Part shown: in pieces, positions 44,731 through 55,438 of the stretch
Position numbering within the stretch: position 1 is the first letter of the stretch
How the letters are laid out: each line of letters begins with the position of its first letter
DNA from: Periconia sp. R9002
Lineage: Eukaryota > Ascomycota > Dothideomycetes > Pleosporales > Periconiaceae
Length of the DNA stretch: 64,000 bases
Reading direction: 5' to 3'
Assembly (NCBI GenBank): GCA_023627715.1
Contig: JAMAHW010000045.1
Span: 124,001-188,000, forward strand
Notes under the pieces: model-generated
What the model saw: only the letters and a program-made list of their open reading frames with translations
What the model was told of the DNA's origin: nothing
Database searches by the model: none
Made by a program: the position numbers and the translations under genes

Positions 44731-46962
44731 GATAAGTGTCGATGTTTAGCCCATGAAGCCAAGAAGGGGAGGAGGAGGTATGTTGATAATGGATCAATGA
44801 GCAGCTTTATAAATGCAGCTCAGTCGATCTCTATCTCCAGGCAATGATAGATAATGCGAGGATAGCGAAACTGCCTCGCTAGTTGACGCCTTCCCCTTTG
44901 GAGCCACCGGGGCATACACCATGTGGGCGTACGCGCCCCGTATTCAATAGACAGGCGTATTCCGTTGCATTGCCCACCGGCTCATACTTCTCCGCCGGGC
45001 ATGATTGGCCAGTCAGTCAAGTTTCTATGGGGTCGACAAAGCAAACAATTAGTAATCTTTCGATATCTAGTCAATGTCAAAAGCTGAAAATTACGATAGT
45101 TATGAAGTGTACTTAGTGTAACTCATGTTATCGGGAAGCGGGGTGGTGTGGTCATCCATGTGGGGTACGGAGATAAACTCGGGGATAATCTCACGTGAGA
45201 GTCACGTGGTGGTGTACCAAGATTCCGTAAACCTTAATTTATCTCCTACGCACTTCGTCCAGCTACATGTCTCACATTCTACAATTTGTCGTCATAATCT
45301 CACTGACTCATCGAAGCCAACACCGAGCTGATACATGTACATATCAATGTAGGTATTGATGTAGGAGTACTATCGTAGGTGGTAGCCTCGGACGTGCCGA
45401 ACAATCTCAGGGGGAGCGAAGTTATCGGTGGGATCTTTCCGACATACCTAATGTTGTGGCAGCCTAGACACCTCGTATTTCTTATAAGATGCACAGATGT
45501 TCATGTGATCAGACAGCTCCGCCCGAAGAACATTAGGTAACCTTCGAAGTTTCTTGTATTTGTTTGCACTTTCTACGTGAGGAGGTTTCGTCTATTGTTT
45601 CAATATTCGGTCGCTTTGCCATGTTGTATCAGCCCCTCATAACGATCATAAGAAACATATTTCTTTCATGCCTGCAGTTTGTTGCTCTACCGTTGTAGAG
45701 TTAGGGGGATCTGCCATTCATGCTCGTGTGCCCTTGCGGATTGGTACATGCAATCTTTAGCTTACAGGATGCAAAATGATGCACGAAGACACTATTTCTA
45801 GATTCGAGAAGTACAGAGATTGCGTATGTGCTTTTGACCAGTTTGTTTCGTACGATGTGGTGAGCGCCATTCATCGGTATACTATACCTGAGAAGGTTAG
45901 CAGCTCGTTGCCAAGGCTCCGCCGATCGGCGTACAATTACTTAACACATCCTACTCGCAAATTTCCGAGCATCTATAACATCTCGTATTATCAATGCATA
46001 CTTACATACATACTACACACGTGAAATAGCTCTCTTTCGTGCCCAGTGCAAATATTCAAGGTTTATCACAAGAAATGCTTCAACTCTAAGGCCAAGATTA
46101 TGGCGTACAAGTCCTCATAACACGGATGTCCCATCCTACCTATAACTCACTTTATTGGTGTTGATACCGCTAGCAATCTGATGGTATCTGAACATTTGAA
46201 AGTATACGTTTATTTTGATGCATACAGTGCACTATCCCTGATTTGGCCAACACCACTCAATTCGTTTCCCTGATTGCGTCAGAAGAGGAACGGTCAAAGA
46301 CGCATCGGACCGATCTCATTCCAAGCTAGTCTATAACATCAATCATATCAACAGGCCTAATCATCTCAGGGCGTATACCTAAATCCACGGCGACGCCTAT
46401 TTTCTTCACTTTTCTCCGGGACTAAGTAAACCACACCTCGTTCATCCTGAGAGTTTACATTTACGCTGCCGGAATAGGACGCTATTCCCCATGGCGAAGG
46501 TCCATAGGAATAGCGACTAGATTCAGGCCGTGTATCCAACATATCTGTGCGGCAGTGTCGTCCATACAGCAACGCTTTATGAAATGGGGGCCAACAACCT
46601 GGTTGGAGCTTCTCTTCTTGGCTAGTCGAATCAATAGGGCATAGCTGCCGCATCAGCCCTCGCATAACCTGCCCTAGAGGTCTCATAAAGAGGAAATCGA
46701 GTAGAAAATCACCGTAGCGTTACGGACTTCTTGGCCTCCATCACGCTAGCCCTAAAAACTTGGAACACCACACTACAGGCGAAAGGAAGGTCGAACAAAC
46801 CATTTATCAGTACTCAAACGACACAAATATCGAAAACTTATCAATTGGAAGTTCTGGTGAAGCAACATCCACATAGTTAATCTCCCTAGCTGGTTTGAAC
46901 CAGCATTGCTCTCAATCGACTCTATATACTCACCATCAGACTGCATACCCACATTGTGGCTC
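44731..46962. other. Long intergenic region
   Basis: 2.2 kb between divergent genes. Holds the amidase TATA box and two CACGTG sites near 45192 and 45205 (TCACGTGAGAGTCACGTGG). A 106-codon minus frame at 46366-46686 has no family features. No RNA gene seen. Confidence 0.45.
44806..44811 (-). promoter_or_regulatory. TATA box of amidase gene
   Basis: TATAAA on the minus strand about 76 bp upstream of the ATG at 44730. Confidence 0.4.
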
Positions 46963-48713
46963 ATGGCCCAATCGCCCAGGGAGAAACGGCTACGGGTACG
47001 TTATACCCAGAGTATTTAATTCTCTGACTTTGAGACACCACATAACATCCATTCGAACGACTGAGGTCGTGAAAACTCATGCTTCAACTTGACTAACATA
47101 TTATTGTCGGATAGGTGCAGGGCCCCCGGTCCTCAGCAGGTTGCCTAACATGCAAAAAACGACACATCAAATGTGATGAGAAACTTCCGGATTGCAGCCA
47201 ATGTTTGAAAAGCATGAAGCGCTGTGTACCTCGAGAACGGGGACAAATCCGCCAAAGTTTTGTTTTGTATACGATATCGAAATCGCTGTGAGTTATATTA
47301 TCGCTACAACGTTGTCTAGATTAGTTTCTTTTGCATTTACCTGGTGCATCGATAGACACATAACCTACTATAAGCTCTGTCTTGAGTCTAACTAACATTA
47401 ATTCAAAATGTAGTCCAAACTTCCCAAAGTGTAATTCCTCCATACAGCGATCGCTACACCACTATCGCGTAGAAGTAGCTTCCGCTATTACCTTTCCTTT
47501 CTACTCCGAGCTATGGTCGACATTGGTGTTTCAAATGGCTGAAAAATACCCCTTTATCATGTCTGCTGTGGCCGCTTTGAGCAACATGTACGAGCTATAC
47601 CAACAACCACCCGCTGCCAGAGCCAGCCTGCAGCAATCCAGCATCCGTCATTATAACAAAGCCATCTATGGGATTATGGCAATTAGTAAGGATCGAGAGC
47701 GAGACAACACAGAGGCCATTGTAGTCTCCTCTATCATCTTCTATGCACTCGATACCATGCGAGGTTCCTGGTCAAATGCCCTCCGCCATGCTTTATCAGG
47801 CATGAATATCATCGAAGAGATCCGGATGTCCAATCGCTTAAAACAGCAGCCAAAACTCAGTACCACCATGGATATCCTACGAAGCGAGTTCGCGATGTTT
47901 TCATACCAATCCTTGGAAATGGGTGGCCTTAAAAACACAAAAGCATACTACCCACTTCAAACATTCGATCGCCCCATACCAACCGCGTTCACTACTGCAG
48001 AAGAGGCGTTTTATCATTATCAAACCCTTCAAAACAACGCCATGAATCTTCTGCTTAGATTCAAAAATCCATCCACACAAGGCGGCTTGCGTGATATGGT
48101 ACAATCAAAAGAGGGTCAATGCGAATTTCGCATACACGCTGCAGCGGTCCAGGCATTTGTCCAGGCGTTCAAGCCCCTTCGAGAAGAGTTGACGTCGAAC
48201 AAAATTCAGGACAAGCGGAAACGCCGTGCCGTGGCATTCATGAGGATGCTACACAACGTTACGATTGCTGCATACAGCTCCGACCACGAGTTGCTGAACG
48301 GATCTACGTTCGATGCTTTGGAAGCTTTTTTCGTCCACCACAACAAGGACCACGAGTATGTGAGTAATAAATTTGCTCTTTACATGCAACATTTGCCTAT
48401 TATCTTCAAATATGCGACTCAGGGCAGCCTCGAAGAGCAGAAGAATGCGCTGGCGTTGTTAAAATCCGGTGTTGTAGTTAGGCGAGAGGGGGTGTGGATG
48501 AGTCAGGACGCGGCGCGGATTGCGGAGAGGGTGCTTGATTTAAAGACAAAGATGCCTGGGTGTGCTGTAGATGTACTTGAGGTGGACTTACTCGACCGTT
48601 GTAGTGTAAGATATCTGGTCCGCGATATTGACGGTGGTGGCGCGGAAAAGATATTCGATGAGGCGGTCGACCTGCAGTCGTGCCCTTTTAGCTTCGGGGG
48701 CAATACATTTTAA
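46963..48713 (+). CDS. Zn2Cys6 transcription factor
   Basis: Nuclear regulator of about 501 residues. Exons 46963-46995, 47115-47287, 47414-48713; introns of 119 and 126 bp are long for this window. The first acceptor could instead be at 47120, which would remove two residues. The DNA-binding domain is in exon 2: [19 protein letters not shown], then [10 protein letters not shown], a perfect CX2CX6CX6CX2CX6C. Exon 3 begins at 47414 and holds a fungal-specific (Fungal_trans_2-like) regulatory domain with [20 protein letters not shown] near its start and many helices. An annotation starting at the ATG at 47382 would lose the zinc cluster. Target genes unknown; the flanking amidase and SGNH hydrolase are possible. 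Confidence 0.9.
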
Positions 48714-49167
48714 TTCGAGAGATCAGGCCTCCTTTGGCTTCCATAAGTATATGATCGGTAAATAATGTTATTCCGTGGTGTAATTACGCCTTGCAACGGG
48801 TTTTTCTTTCAAGGGTAGACCACTGTGTGACGCTGGAAACGTTTTCGGATAATTCTTCAGCAACAGTTGCTGCCCCCTAATCTTGGATCATTGCTGCATT
48901 AAATGACACTTCATAGAACATTGCGAGATTTCTCATGCTTCATTTGCGCCGAAATTTCCTAGAGCCTAATTTGCACTTGGCTCATAATTTGCTGACTAGT
49001 CAATGAATGACATGTGCACACGAAGGAATCGAAAATGTATAAAACTTCTACGAATCTTATGCAAAACCACTTGACGCATCTATACATTACACAACTAGAT
49101 CATGCGAAGCTACAAAATTGATTGGTTCTACAGAACGTCAACAGACAATCGTGGTGTGTGATTTTAA
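48714..49167. other. Intergenic
   Basis: 454 bp between convergent genes; nothing recognised. Confidence 0.5.
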
Positions 49168-50140
49168 TTAATTCTTTCCCATGTTCTTTGGCTCTTGCAA
49201 CAACATATTTTGCTGACGCGCCGAGGCAATCGCTGTAGCCCACACGTCTGCCATCTTTTTGTAACCATTGTTAACTGGATGAATTCCATCGCTGAACATG
49301 TCGGAATGTTGAATGTAGCCTATAAGCAATCAGACCACATGTTTAATGGAAATGCTGCAGGAAAATAAGATCTTCACATACCAGTGTTCATGTCTGCGAG
49401 CACGATTTTGCGACCACTGCTCCTCAATGACTTAACCACTAGATCTCGCTGTTAGTAGGTTTTAAAGTGGGATTTTTGTATGATCAGGTACGTACGTTCC
49501 CTGATCTTGATATTCGGAGCAGTGACACGTGCATTAGCTCCAGGTGCTTTTTCCTCGTTATAAGATGCGAGGATAGTGGACAGGACGATTGTCGCCTTCT
49601 CAGAATGCTCTCAGCACAACGTTGTAAGATTGCGAAGGCGATCTTCAGTCCCCAACATGTTGAGATGATTTTGCTGGCAATCGTTGGTTCCCGCGTTGAT
49701 GAGGAACAGATTCGGTTTTGAATCGCGTTGGCTTGAATTTTTGAATTCGTTGATAACTTGATCAATGCGCCTGCCGGGATATCCTTCGTGCTGATTGTCT
49801 TTCATATCACCGCTGTGTCTAATCGCACAACACGTTCGTTGAAGTATAGAAAATGTCACGGAATTTTCACGTACTGGCTTCCAACCATGTCAATGTTGTA
49901 GTTAAGAGACGTAAGATGGTCACGAAGAGGTTTGCGATATCCATTTTCAGGTACGGAGTGTGATCCATACGTGATCGAGGCACCAAGAGGCATGACACGG
50001 AGACACCCAGGTGCCTTTTCATCGTGAGGTAGCATGGTTATATTCGACTCAGGTCCGCGAAGGATGGAGATGGCGTTTGAAAGACCGGAAAATGCGAATG
50101 TCATGATGACCATTATAGCTTTGTTGCTCGAGATCTGCAT
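49168..50140 (-). pseudogene. SGNH/GDSL-type hydrolase gene with premature stop
   Basis: Secreted esterase-type protein. Exons on the minus strand: 50140-49875, 49818-49496, 49444-49382, 49319-49168, in frame over 267 codons plus stop. A signal peptide (MQISSNKAIMVIMTFAFSGLSNA) starts at 50140. Block I is RVMPLGASITYG (Ser nucleophile), then GYPGRRIDQVINEF, the block III-like NAGTNDCQQNH and the block V catalytic pair in FSDGIHPVNNGYKKMADVW. A TGA at 49613-49611 interrupts exon 2 between NLTTLC and EHSEKATIVLST; both sides match the family in the same frame, so this looks like a nonsense mutation, not an intron. The acceptor of the third intron (GCGAG, 49445) is also unusual. Without the stop it would resemble fungal carbohydrate esterases acting on cell-wall acetyl groups. 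Confidence 0.75.
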
Positions 50141-51115
50141 TTTGCTTGATTTAGATAGAAGACGAATGATTTGGGATATAATAGAAAGGAAGTAGTCAAA
50201 ACGTGTGTTAAATGAGCATAAGAAATTGATAAAGCTTGTGATCAACGAGTGTGTGAAGGATAGTCTGGTCTATGAACATGAGCAAAGTCGTCGCAATATT
50301 ATATAGATGTTTCACTCCAAAGCATCTCAGCTCAGTTTCAATACCTCTGTTCTGGCCACTACACAGCGCACGAATCCGGCAGAACATAAGCTTACATCTG
50401 AAACTCCATCAAAAATCTCCGTGCTTGCCTCCACGGAGAGAATTCTCGCAAGCTTCACCATAACTATTGAAAAATACATATATATTGTCATCCCCGTACA
50501 TCGCTTGTCTTAAGGCGCGCTTTGCAATCAGTCAAGACGAGCAGCTTATGCAAATGTATTGAAATTCTAGGCTTCAACTCTCATTTCCGAACTGAGTGAG
50601 ATATCGAAAAAATTATTTGGCATTGCAAAACAACATTATCGCACATGGGAGATAGTTATAAGCCCCATATTGAAGGATGACAGTCTTATTATCAGCCACT
50701 TTGATATAGCACGCCTGAAGCTTGTCTCAAGGTTTCAAAAGAGTAAGCATTGCGCGCCTAATTTTATTGGCTCAAAATGCACGATGTCTCACTTATGCTA
50801 TCTTCGTTAGCCTTTCTTTTGGGAATCCTATAACTTCGTTCATTTCTCGTACTTAGCGAAGGAAATGACCGTACTGTAGTTCATTTCCCGCAAATCACGT
50901 GCATATCACAGATCAAGATCCGGAATTCTCAGGTTCACACCAGCACTATTAAATTTAAAATAGAAGCTTACATCTGCAATTCGTCATGGCATGGCACCCT
51001 ACAACGTGATGGTATGAAGCGATAAAAAAGTTGGAATTTCCTCCCGTCCAACTACTTACGTTATTTCATTATTGTCTCATTAGATACATCCTCAACTTCT
51101 TTCTACACTCGTACA
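50141..51115. other. Intergenic
   Basis: 975 bp, AT-rich. Short ORFs only (50272-50513) without motifs. Confidence 0.5.
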
Positions 51116-54100
51116 TTAAACGTTACAAACTAAGATGACAACCGTCGCAAGGAAAGAGAAATAGAAGACCCATGGACCTTTTACCAGCTTTAACCTGGCG
51201 GCTGAACCGGTTTGAGCACCAGTTTGACCTGGAGATTCAGGTCTTGAGCTGCTGCTGCCTGTCGCACTAGATGAACGTGCCGTACCCGATGCTTCGCCAC
51301 TACTACTATTGGAAGAAGTTGCTGTAGCTTCAGCTACATTTGATGAGCCGCGTGAAGTTCCGATTGGGGTGTTCGATGGTCGTAGTTTCGCGACCACTGA
51401 TGTTGAGCCATCCGGACCGACGATGGAAATGTTCCCGTCAGGCATTGCAGTCCATGTGTAGGTCTTCCCATCTACCACGATCTGTTGGTTCGGACCCACA
51501 GAGATCGTGCGTCCGTTGACATTTATTTGCGTACCTCCAATTTGCAAAGTTTGCCTTATGCCACCTGCAATCACTGAAATGCTTCCGTCTGGGTTCATGG
51601 TTACTGGAACATTAGCAATGCGAATAGTGGGCGATTGTTCTTGCGAGATGTTGTGTACTTGGCCATCCACGACCACCCGGTCTCCAAGTGGGGACACGAA
51701 GACAGTGTGCCCGTTTACCGAGATTTGACTTTGTCCAGGACGGAGGGTTTGTTCATTGCCGTTTAGATCGGTCACTGCGATACTTCCATCCGGCTGAACC
51801 GTCACTGGTACCCCGTCTATGGTTATTGGCGCACCGATTTTCAGACCTTGGTTTGTTGGAGACGGCTGGTTTCCCCCTAACCCGACAGGATTGTTGTTTG
51901 AGGAGCCTGGAGGTGACGGATTGGAAGGCGAATTGGGACTCGCATTGCTATTGGGATCTGAGTTGCTAAAGCCCGGACTGCTGTTGAAGTCCGTACTGCT
52001 TGAACCTGAATTACTGGAGTTCGGATTGGTTTTAGTACCCGGATTATTGTTGTTGTTATTAGAACCCGAACTGCTGTTAGGACTTGGATTGCCACTAGAA
52101 CCTGGATTGCTATTGGAATCTGGATTGCTGTTGGAACCTGAATTGACGTTGGAACCTGGATTGCTTGAACCCGGAGTGTTGGTTCCTGGACTGTTGGAAC
52201 CTGGGTCGCTGGTACCAGGATTGCTGGTAGGTGGATCGTTGGATGGCGGATTTTTGGAACCTGGATTGTCCGAAGGTGGATTGTTCGAAGGCGGATCATT
52301 GTTGGAGGGCGGACTGTTTGAAGGCGGGTCATTTGCAGGTGGGTTAGATGGAGGATTGGTGGGTGGATCAGAAGGACCCGGCTGGCCGACTGTCGGTGTG
52401 CTACCCGGCACAGGAGGCGTGGGCGTGGGTGTTAGAAAGTCGGGCACTGCTGTCAGTGCAATTGGTGGATCGTTTGTTCCTTCGAAATATGGAACACACT
52501 CAGCCCATCCTGGGTCCAAGCTCCTAACCTGCGGTGGTACAGCCAAATTCGGATTAAACTCGGTCTGCACGATAGAACTACATGTCCCCGAGTAACCGCA
52601 GCGTTTCAAACATTGATAGGCACTATTAGGCACTGGACCTTGCAAATCGGCAAAATTCATCGGAACAGGTGTGGCGGCAATAATGGCGCCCAAAGGCGAC
52701 GTGCCTACTTGCCACCCGCAGATGGATGATACGTCTCTTGATTCGACTTCGACATAAGCGTTGGTGTAGGTGTTACCAAAAGGCACTTCTGTCCTGCCCA
52801 GTCCATTTCCAACATCACACCATTTGTATGCTGAGACGGTGTTGTAGCGCACGTATGCTTTGTCAGCCCAGAAAGTGGTGCCGTTTACCACTGCGCTTTG
52901 ATGAGGCTGCGGATAGATGCTTTGCGAGTAGCGATTGAAGCCTGGGCTGGTGTTTGCACACAAATCTCTTGAGCTAGTGGGAGGAGGGAAGTAAATCAGC
53001 TCGACATGATCAGCTCGTATGGTACACGCTTGAGTTTTTGCGCATTCCGCTACATCCAGGGTGCGGGACGGACGTTCGCAATTGGGACCAAATGGTTTGG
53101 ATACCGTTTCGGCGGCATTGAAAGTGAATGTTACCTCCTGCCCAGGCACTATCGTTGTTTCCCCTATAAAGTTGTATGCGTCGTCAATGTACCACGCACT
53201 GCCGGCATGGTCTTCACGAGGCACATAGGTACTCGTCAGAATTGGCAAAGGTGGAAGCTGCTGACCTGGCGCAGGCGTTATTAATGGTGTAGATTGGCCG
53301 TTTACCACTACAGCTGTGGGTGTCGCGGGCACCGAGATTGTTAAAACGCTCCTCGAAGACCAGGCTGAAGAACTGCTCAACAGCGACGTGGCAAACATGT
53401 TCCACAAATTTGTACACTCGGACGTTCCGTTAATTCGACAGGAGGGAATATCCGAATATGGATTTTTTTCGGTCAAAGGTTTTACGGACCAATATGTGCG
53501 CACTTGGCTTGTTACAATAGGAGTTTTCAATGTGGTGGCCAGCTCGGAAGCATCATTCATATCGGTGAAGCGCGGTAAGCCATCGCAATAACTAGTCCAG
53601 CTGGAGTTTCCACCTAAGCTGGCGTTTCCGGTGACGGTTGGGAAAGGAGGATATCCGGTTCTGATGGTTTGGAAGATAGTCGAGGTGAAAGTATAGGTTT
53701 CTTGGTGGGAATGGTACCAGTCATTCAAAGCTTGCGTGTAGGACCAGTAGTAAGGCCAGCATTCGGTTGCATTGTTTAGATTAGGAGCTCGGGTGGTGGT
53801 GGCATTGAGACTGCTATTGGCATTGGAGCTGGCATTAAAGTTGGCGAGGTGGAGAAACGGCGGAGAAGTGGAGTTTGCGGCGTGCGAGCCCCACCGTTGG
53901 GTGGCATTCGTAGCTCTGGCTGGTACACCCGACGGCGACACGCGGGAAGAAGAACGGGAAGAAAGATAAGTTGCGCTCGTCGTGGTCTGAACTGTGTGTG
54001 TTGACGGTGAGATCTTGACTGGCACACTCGAGATTGGTGTGGATGACAAAGTTGATGGGAATGATGAGGAATTCTTGAACAAGGGTGTTTCCGTCGCCAT

Positions 54101-54175
54101 GACCCCGGGACCAGTGCCAGTGCCGATGGAGGTCCTCAACGCCGTCAAGGCCAACGATGTCGCAATGAAGTCCAT
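51116..54175 (-). CDS. Large Ser/Asn/Pro-rich surface protein, probable GPI anchor
   Basis: Single-exon protein of 1019 residues; no known catalytic domain. The N-terminus (MDFIATSLALTALRTSIG) is weakly signal-like, so an upstream exon is possible. Residues 40-150 are Ser/Thr-rich. Residues 150-560 are a globular, Cys-containing region (CWPYYWSYTQALNDW, CVPYFEGTNDPP). Residues 580-740 are a low-complexity track of NPPSNDPPS- and NPGSNS-type repeats. Residues 770-940 hold beta-rich repeats of the form PVTxxPDGSIxV plus INVNGRTxxV plus VVVDG, copied at about 67-residue spacing and once partially. The C-terminus is a Ser-rich stalk, a small-residue site (TGSAARL) and a hydrophobic tail (VFYFSFLATVVILVCNV), as in GPI-anchored cell-wall proteins. 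Probably an adhesin-like or structural wall protein. Confidence 0.85.
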   Translation of the reverse strand: MDFIATSLALTALRTSIGTGTGPGVMATETPLFKNSSSFPSTLSSTPISSVPVKISPSTHTVQTTTSATYLSSRSSSRVSPSGVPARATNATQRWGSHAANSTSPPFLHLANFNASSNANSSLNATTTRAPNLNNATECWPYYWSYTQALNDWYHSHQETYTFTSTIFQTIRTGYPPFPTVTGNASLGGNSSWTSYCDGLPRFTDMNDASELATTLKTPIVTSQVRTYWSVKPLTEKNPYSDIPSCRINGTSECTNLWNMFATSLLSSSSAWSSRSVLTISVPATPTAVVVNGQSTPLITPAPGQQLPPLPILTSTYVPREDHAGSAWYIDDAYNFIGETTIVPGQEVTFTFNAAETVSKPFGPNCERPSRTLDVAECAKTQACTIRADHVELIYFPPPTSSRDLCANTSPGFNRYSQSIYPQPHQSAVVNGTTFWADKAYVRYNTVSAYKWCDVGNGLGRTEVPFGNTYTNAYVEVESRDVSSICGWQVGTSPLGAIIAATPVPMNFADLQGPVPNSAYQCLKRCGYSGTCSSIVQTEFNPNLAVPPQVRSLDPGWAECVPYFEGTNDPPIALTAVPDFLTPTPTPPVPGSTPTVGQPGPSDPPTNPPSNPPANDPPSNSPPSNNDPPSNNPPSDNPGSKNPPSNDPPTSNPGTSDPGSNSPGTNTPGSSNPGSNVNSGSNSNPDSNSNPGSSGNPSPNSSSGSNNNNNNPGTKTNPNSSNSGSSSTDFNSSPGFSNSDPNSNASPNSPSNPSPPGSSNNNPVGLGGNQPSPTNQGLKIGAPITIDGVPVTVQPDGSIAVTDLNGNEQTLRPGQSQISVNGHTVFVSPLGDRVVVDGQVHNISQEQSPTIRIANVPVTMNPDGSISVIAGGIRQTLQIGGTQINVNGRTISVGPNQQIVVDGKTYTWTAMPDGNISIVGPDGSTSVVAKLRPSNTPIGTSRGSSNVAEATATSSNSSSGEASGTARSSSATGSSSSRPESPGQTGAQTGSAARLKLVKGPWVFYFSFLATVVILVCNV
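51400..51850 (-). repeat. Internal protein repeats (PDGSIxV modules) of the surface protein
   Basis: Coding repeats: GVPVTVQPDGSIAV (near 51810), NVPVTMNPDGSISV (near 51610) and TWTAMPDGNISIV (near 51450), each followed or preceded by QTLxxGxxQIxVNGxT and VVVDG. The first two units are about 200 bp apart. Confidence 0.6.
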
Positions 54176-55143
54176 CTTTTGGTACTACCTCGAGTTTCTC
54201 CAGAGGCAGTATCAAGAAGTAGGGACACTGGGTACCGCGTGTGCCGCATGTATGTGGCTCGTCCAGGTACTTATCATTTTTTAGTGTCTTCAAGCGGGAC
54301 ATACACTCCACTCTAAAATACAGAATGGAGCAAATCTTACACAAAATTGTAACTATGCCCGTATGTTGACTGGCGGGATTCTCCATCGTCCTTGGCTAAT
54401 ATTGGGGTTAACTGTGAGGCCGATTGGTCCCATGGTGTCAACCAAAAACAGTCAGTCACTATGCTTTCCCCCATAAGGAATACAAACGACGGCGCTAACC
54501 ACTGTTAGAGATATCGTAGATTTGGGATCTCTAGTTTTTCGTCAACACTAACTCTATTATGTTAGTTTTTTGCCAAACTGAGTGTGAGGTCAGATTTTAG
54601 CGTGTTCCGTTTGGGGGCGAACAATCCTGATTACTTATGACAATCGTGCCAATATGAGAAAACCCTGGCAGACAATGTCAAATCTGCAATCGAGTAACAT
54701 TATGCGCTTCATTTTCAACTAGGCAGATGCTATTAAATGTACTATTGTTGAAGGGAACGCAGGTGACAATCCTTTATGTCGGACATTGATCTTTATGTTC
54801 AATTTCAAGATCGACCGTTTTGTCAAGCTATCTACAGCACGATTCCACCTTCGGTCCAAAGGCACCGGATATAGTATAAATACTTCACCGGTGGCGTGGT
54901 GGGGTGTTCCATGTAGGGTAGGGCCACCGAGATGAAATTACAACCTTGGCTGCACCAAACAATGGAGCAAACAGCGCAATGGATGTTTCTTGACTTGTCC
55001 CTGCGTAGGGCCTAGCGTGTAAGCACAAGACGATGCGTCTTAAGGCCCACATCGGGAAAATGAAATGCTTGTTAGCTTCCTGTTAGTGCGCGGCCCATGA
55101 GCACTATCTAGGTAAGACGACTTAGCACTGACTGCAGTAGCAG

Positions 55144-55238
55144 CTATAAGCAGCCCCATCTATAAGCAGCCCCATCTATAAGCAGCCCCATCTATAAGCA
55201 GCCCCATCTATAAGCAGCCCCATCTATAAGCAGCCCCT
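55144..55238. repeat. 16-bp minisatellite CTATAAGCAGCCCCAT, about six copies before gap
   Basis: Six tandem, identical units of CTATAAGCAGCCCCAT starting at 55144; the sixth is cut by the N run. The array most likely continues into the gap and its true copy number is unknown. Confidence 0.9.
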
Positions 55239-55335
55239 NNNNNNNNNNNNNNNNNNNNNNNNNNNNNNNNNNNNNNNNNNNNNNNNNNNNNNNNNNNNNN
55301 NNNNNNNNNNNNNNNNNNNNNNNNNNNNNNNNNNN
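55239..55335. other. Assembly gap (97 N)
   Basis: Run of 97 undetermined bases beginning within a tandem repeat; probably a scaffold gap caused by the minisatellite. Confidence 0.97.
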
Positions 55336-55438
55336 CCTCGCCACGTTCGCGTATCTTTGGCCTACTTGTTGACTACTTATCATGGCATTGTAGTTCGTAG
55401 ATTCTAGTATCATTGCTGCCGTTGAGCCCTCGGACGCA

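Larger units (their letters stand above)
54176..55438. other. Intergenic with minisatellite and assembly gap
   Basis: 1.26 kb including the 16-bp repeat array (55144-55238) and a run of N (55239-55335). No gene was recognised on either side, but sequence within the gap is unknown. Confidence 0.6.

Noticed and set aside
46366..46686. 106-codon minus frame in a long intergenic region
   Set aside because: No signal peptide, domain, intron signals or homologous motif; length is within chance expectation.
49611..49613. TGA as selenocysteine or programmed readthrough
   Set aside because: Fungi of this group lack selenocysteine insertion, SGNH enzymes do not use it, and the following GAG is a poor readthrough context. 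A nonsense mutation is simpler.
51819..52595. 258-codon plus-strand frame rich in Gly, Leu, Glu and Pro
   Set aside because: It is the exact antisense of the low-complexity repeat part of the surface protein; repeats keep the opposite frame open. No domain and no start context.
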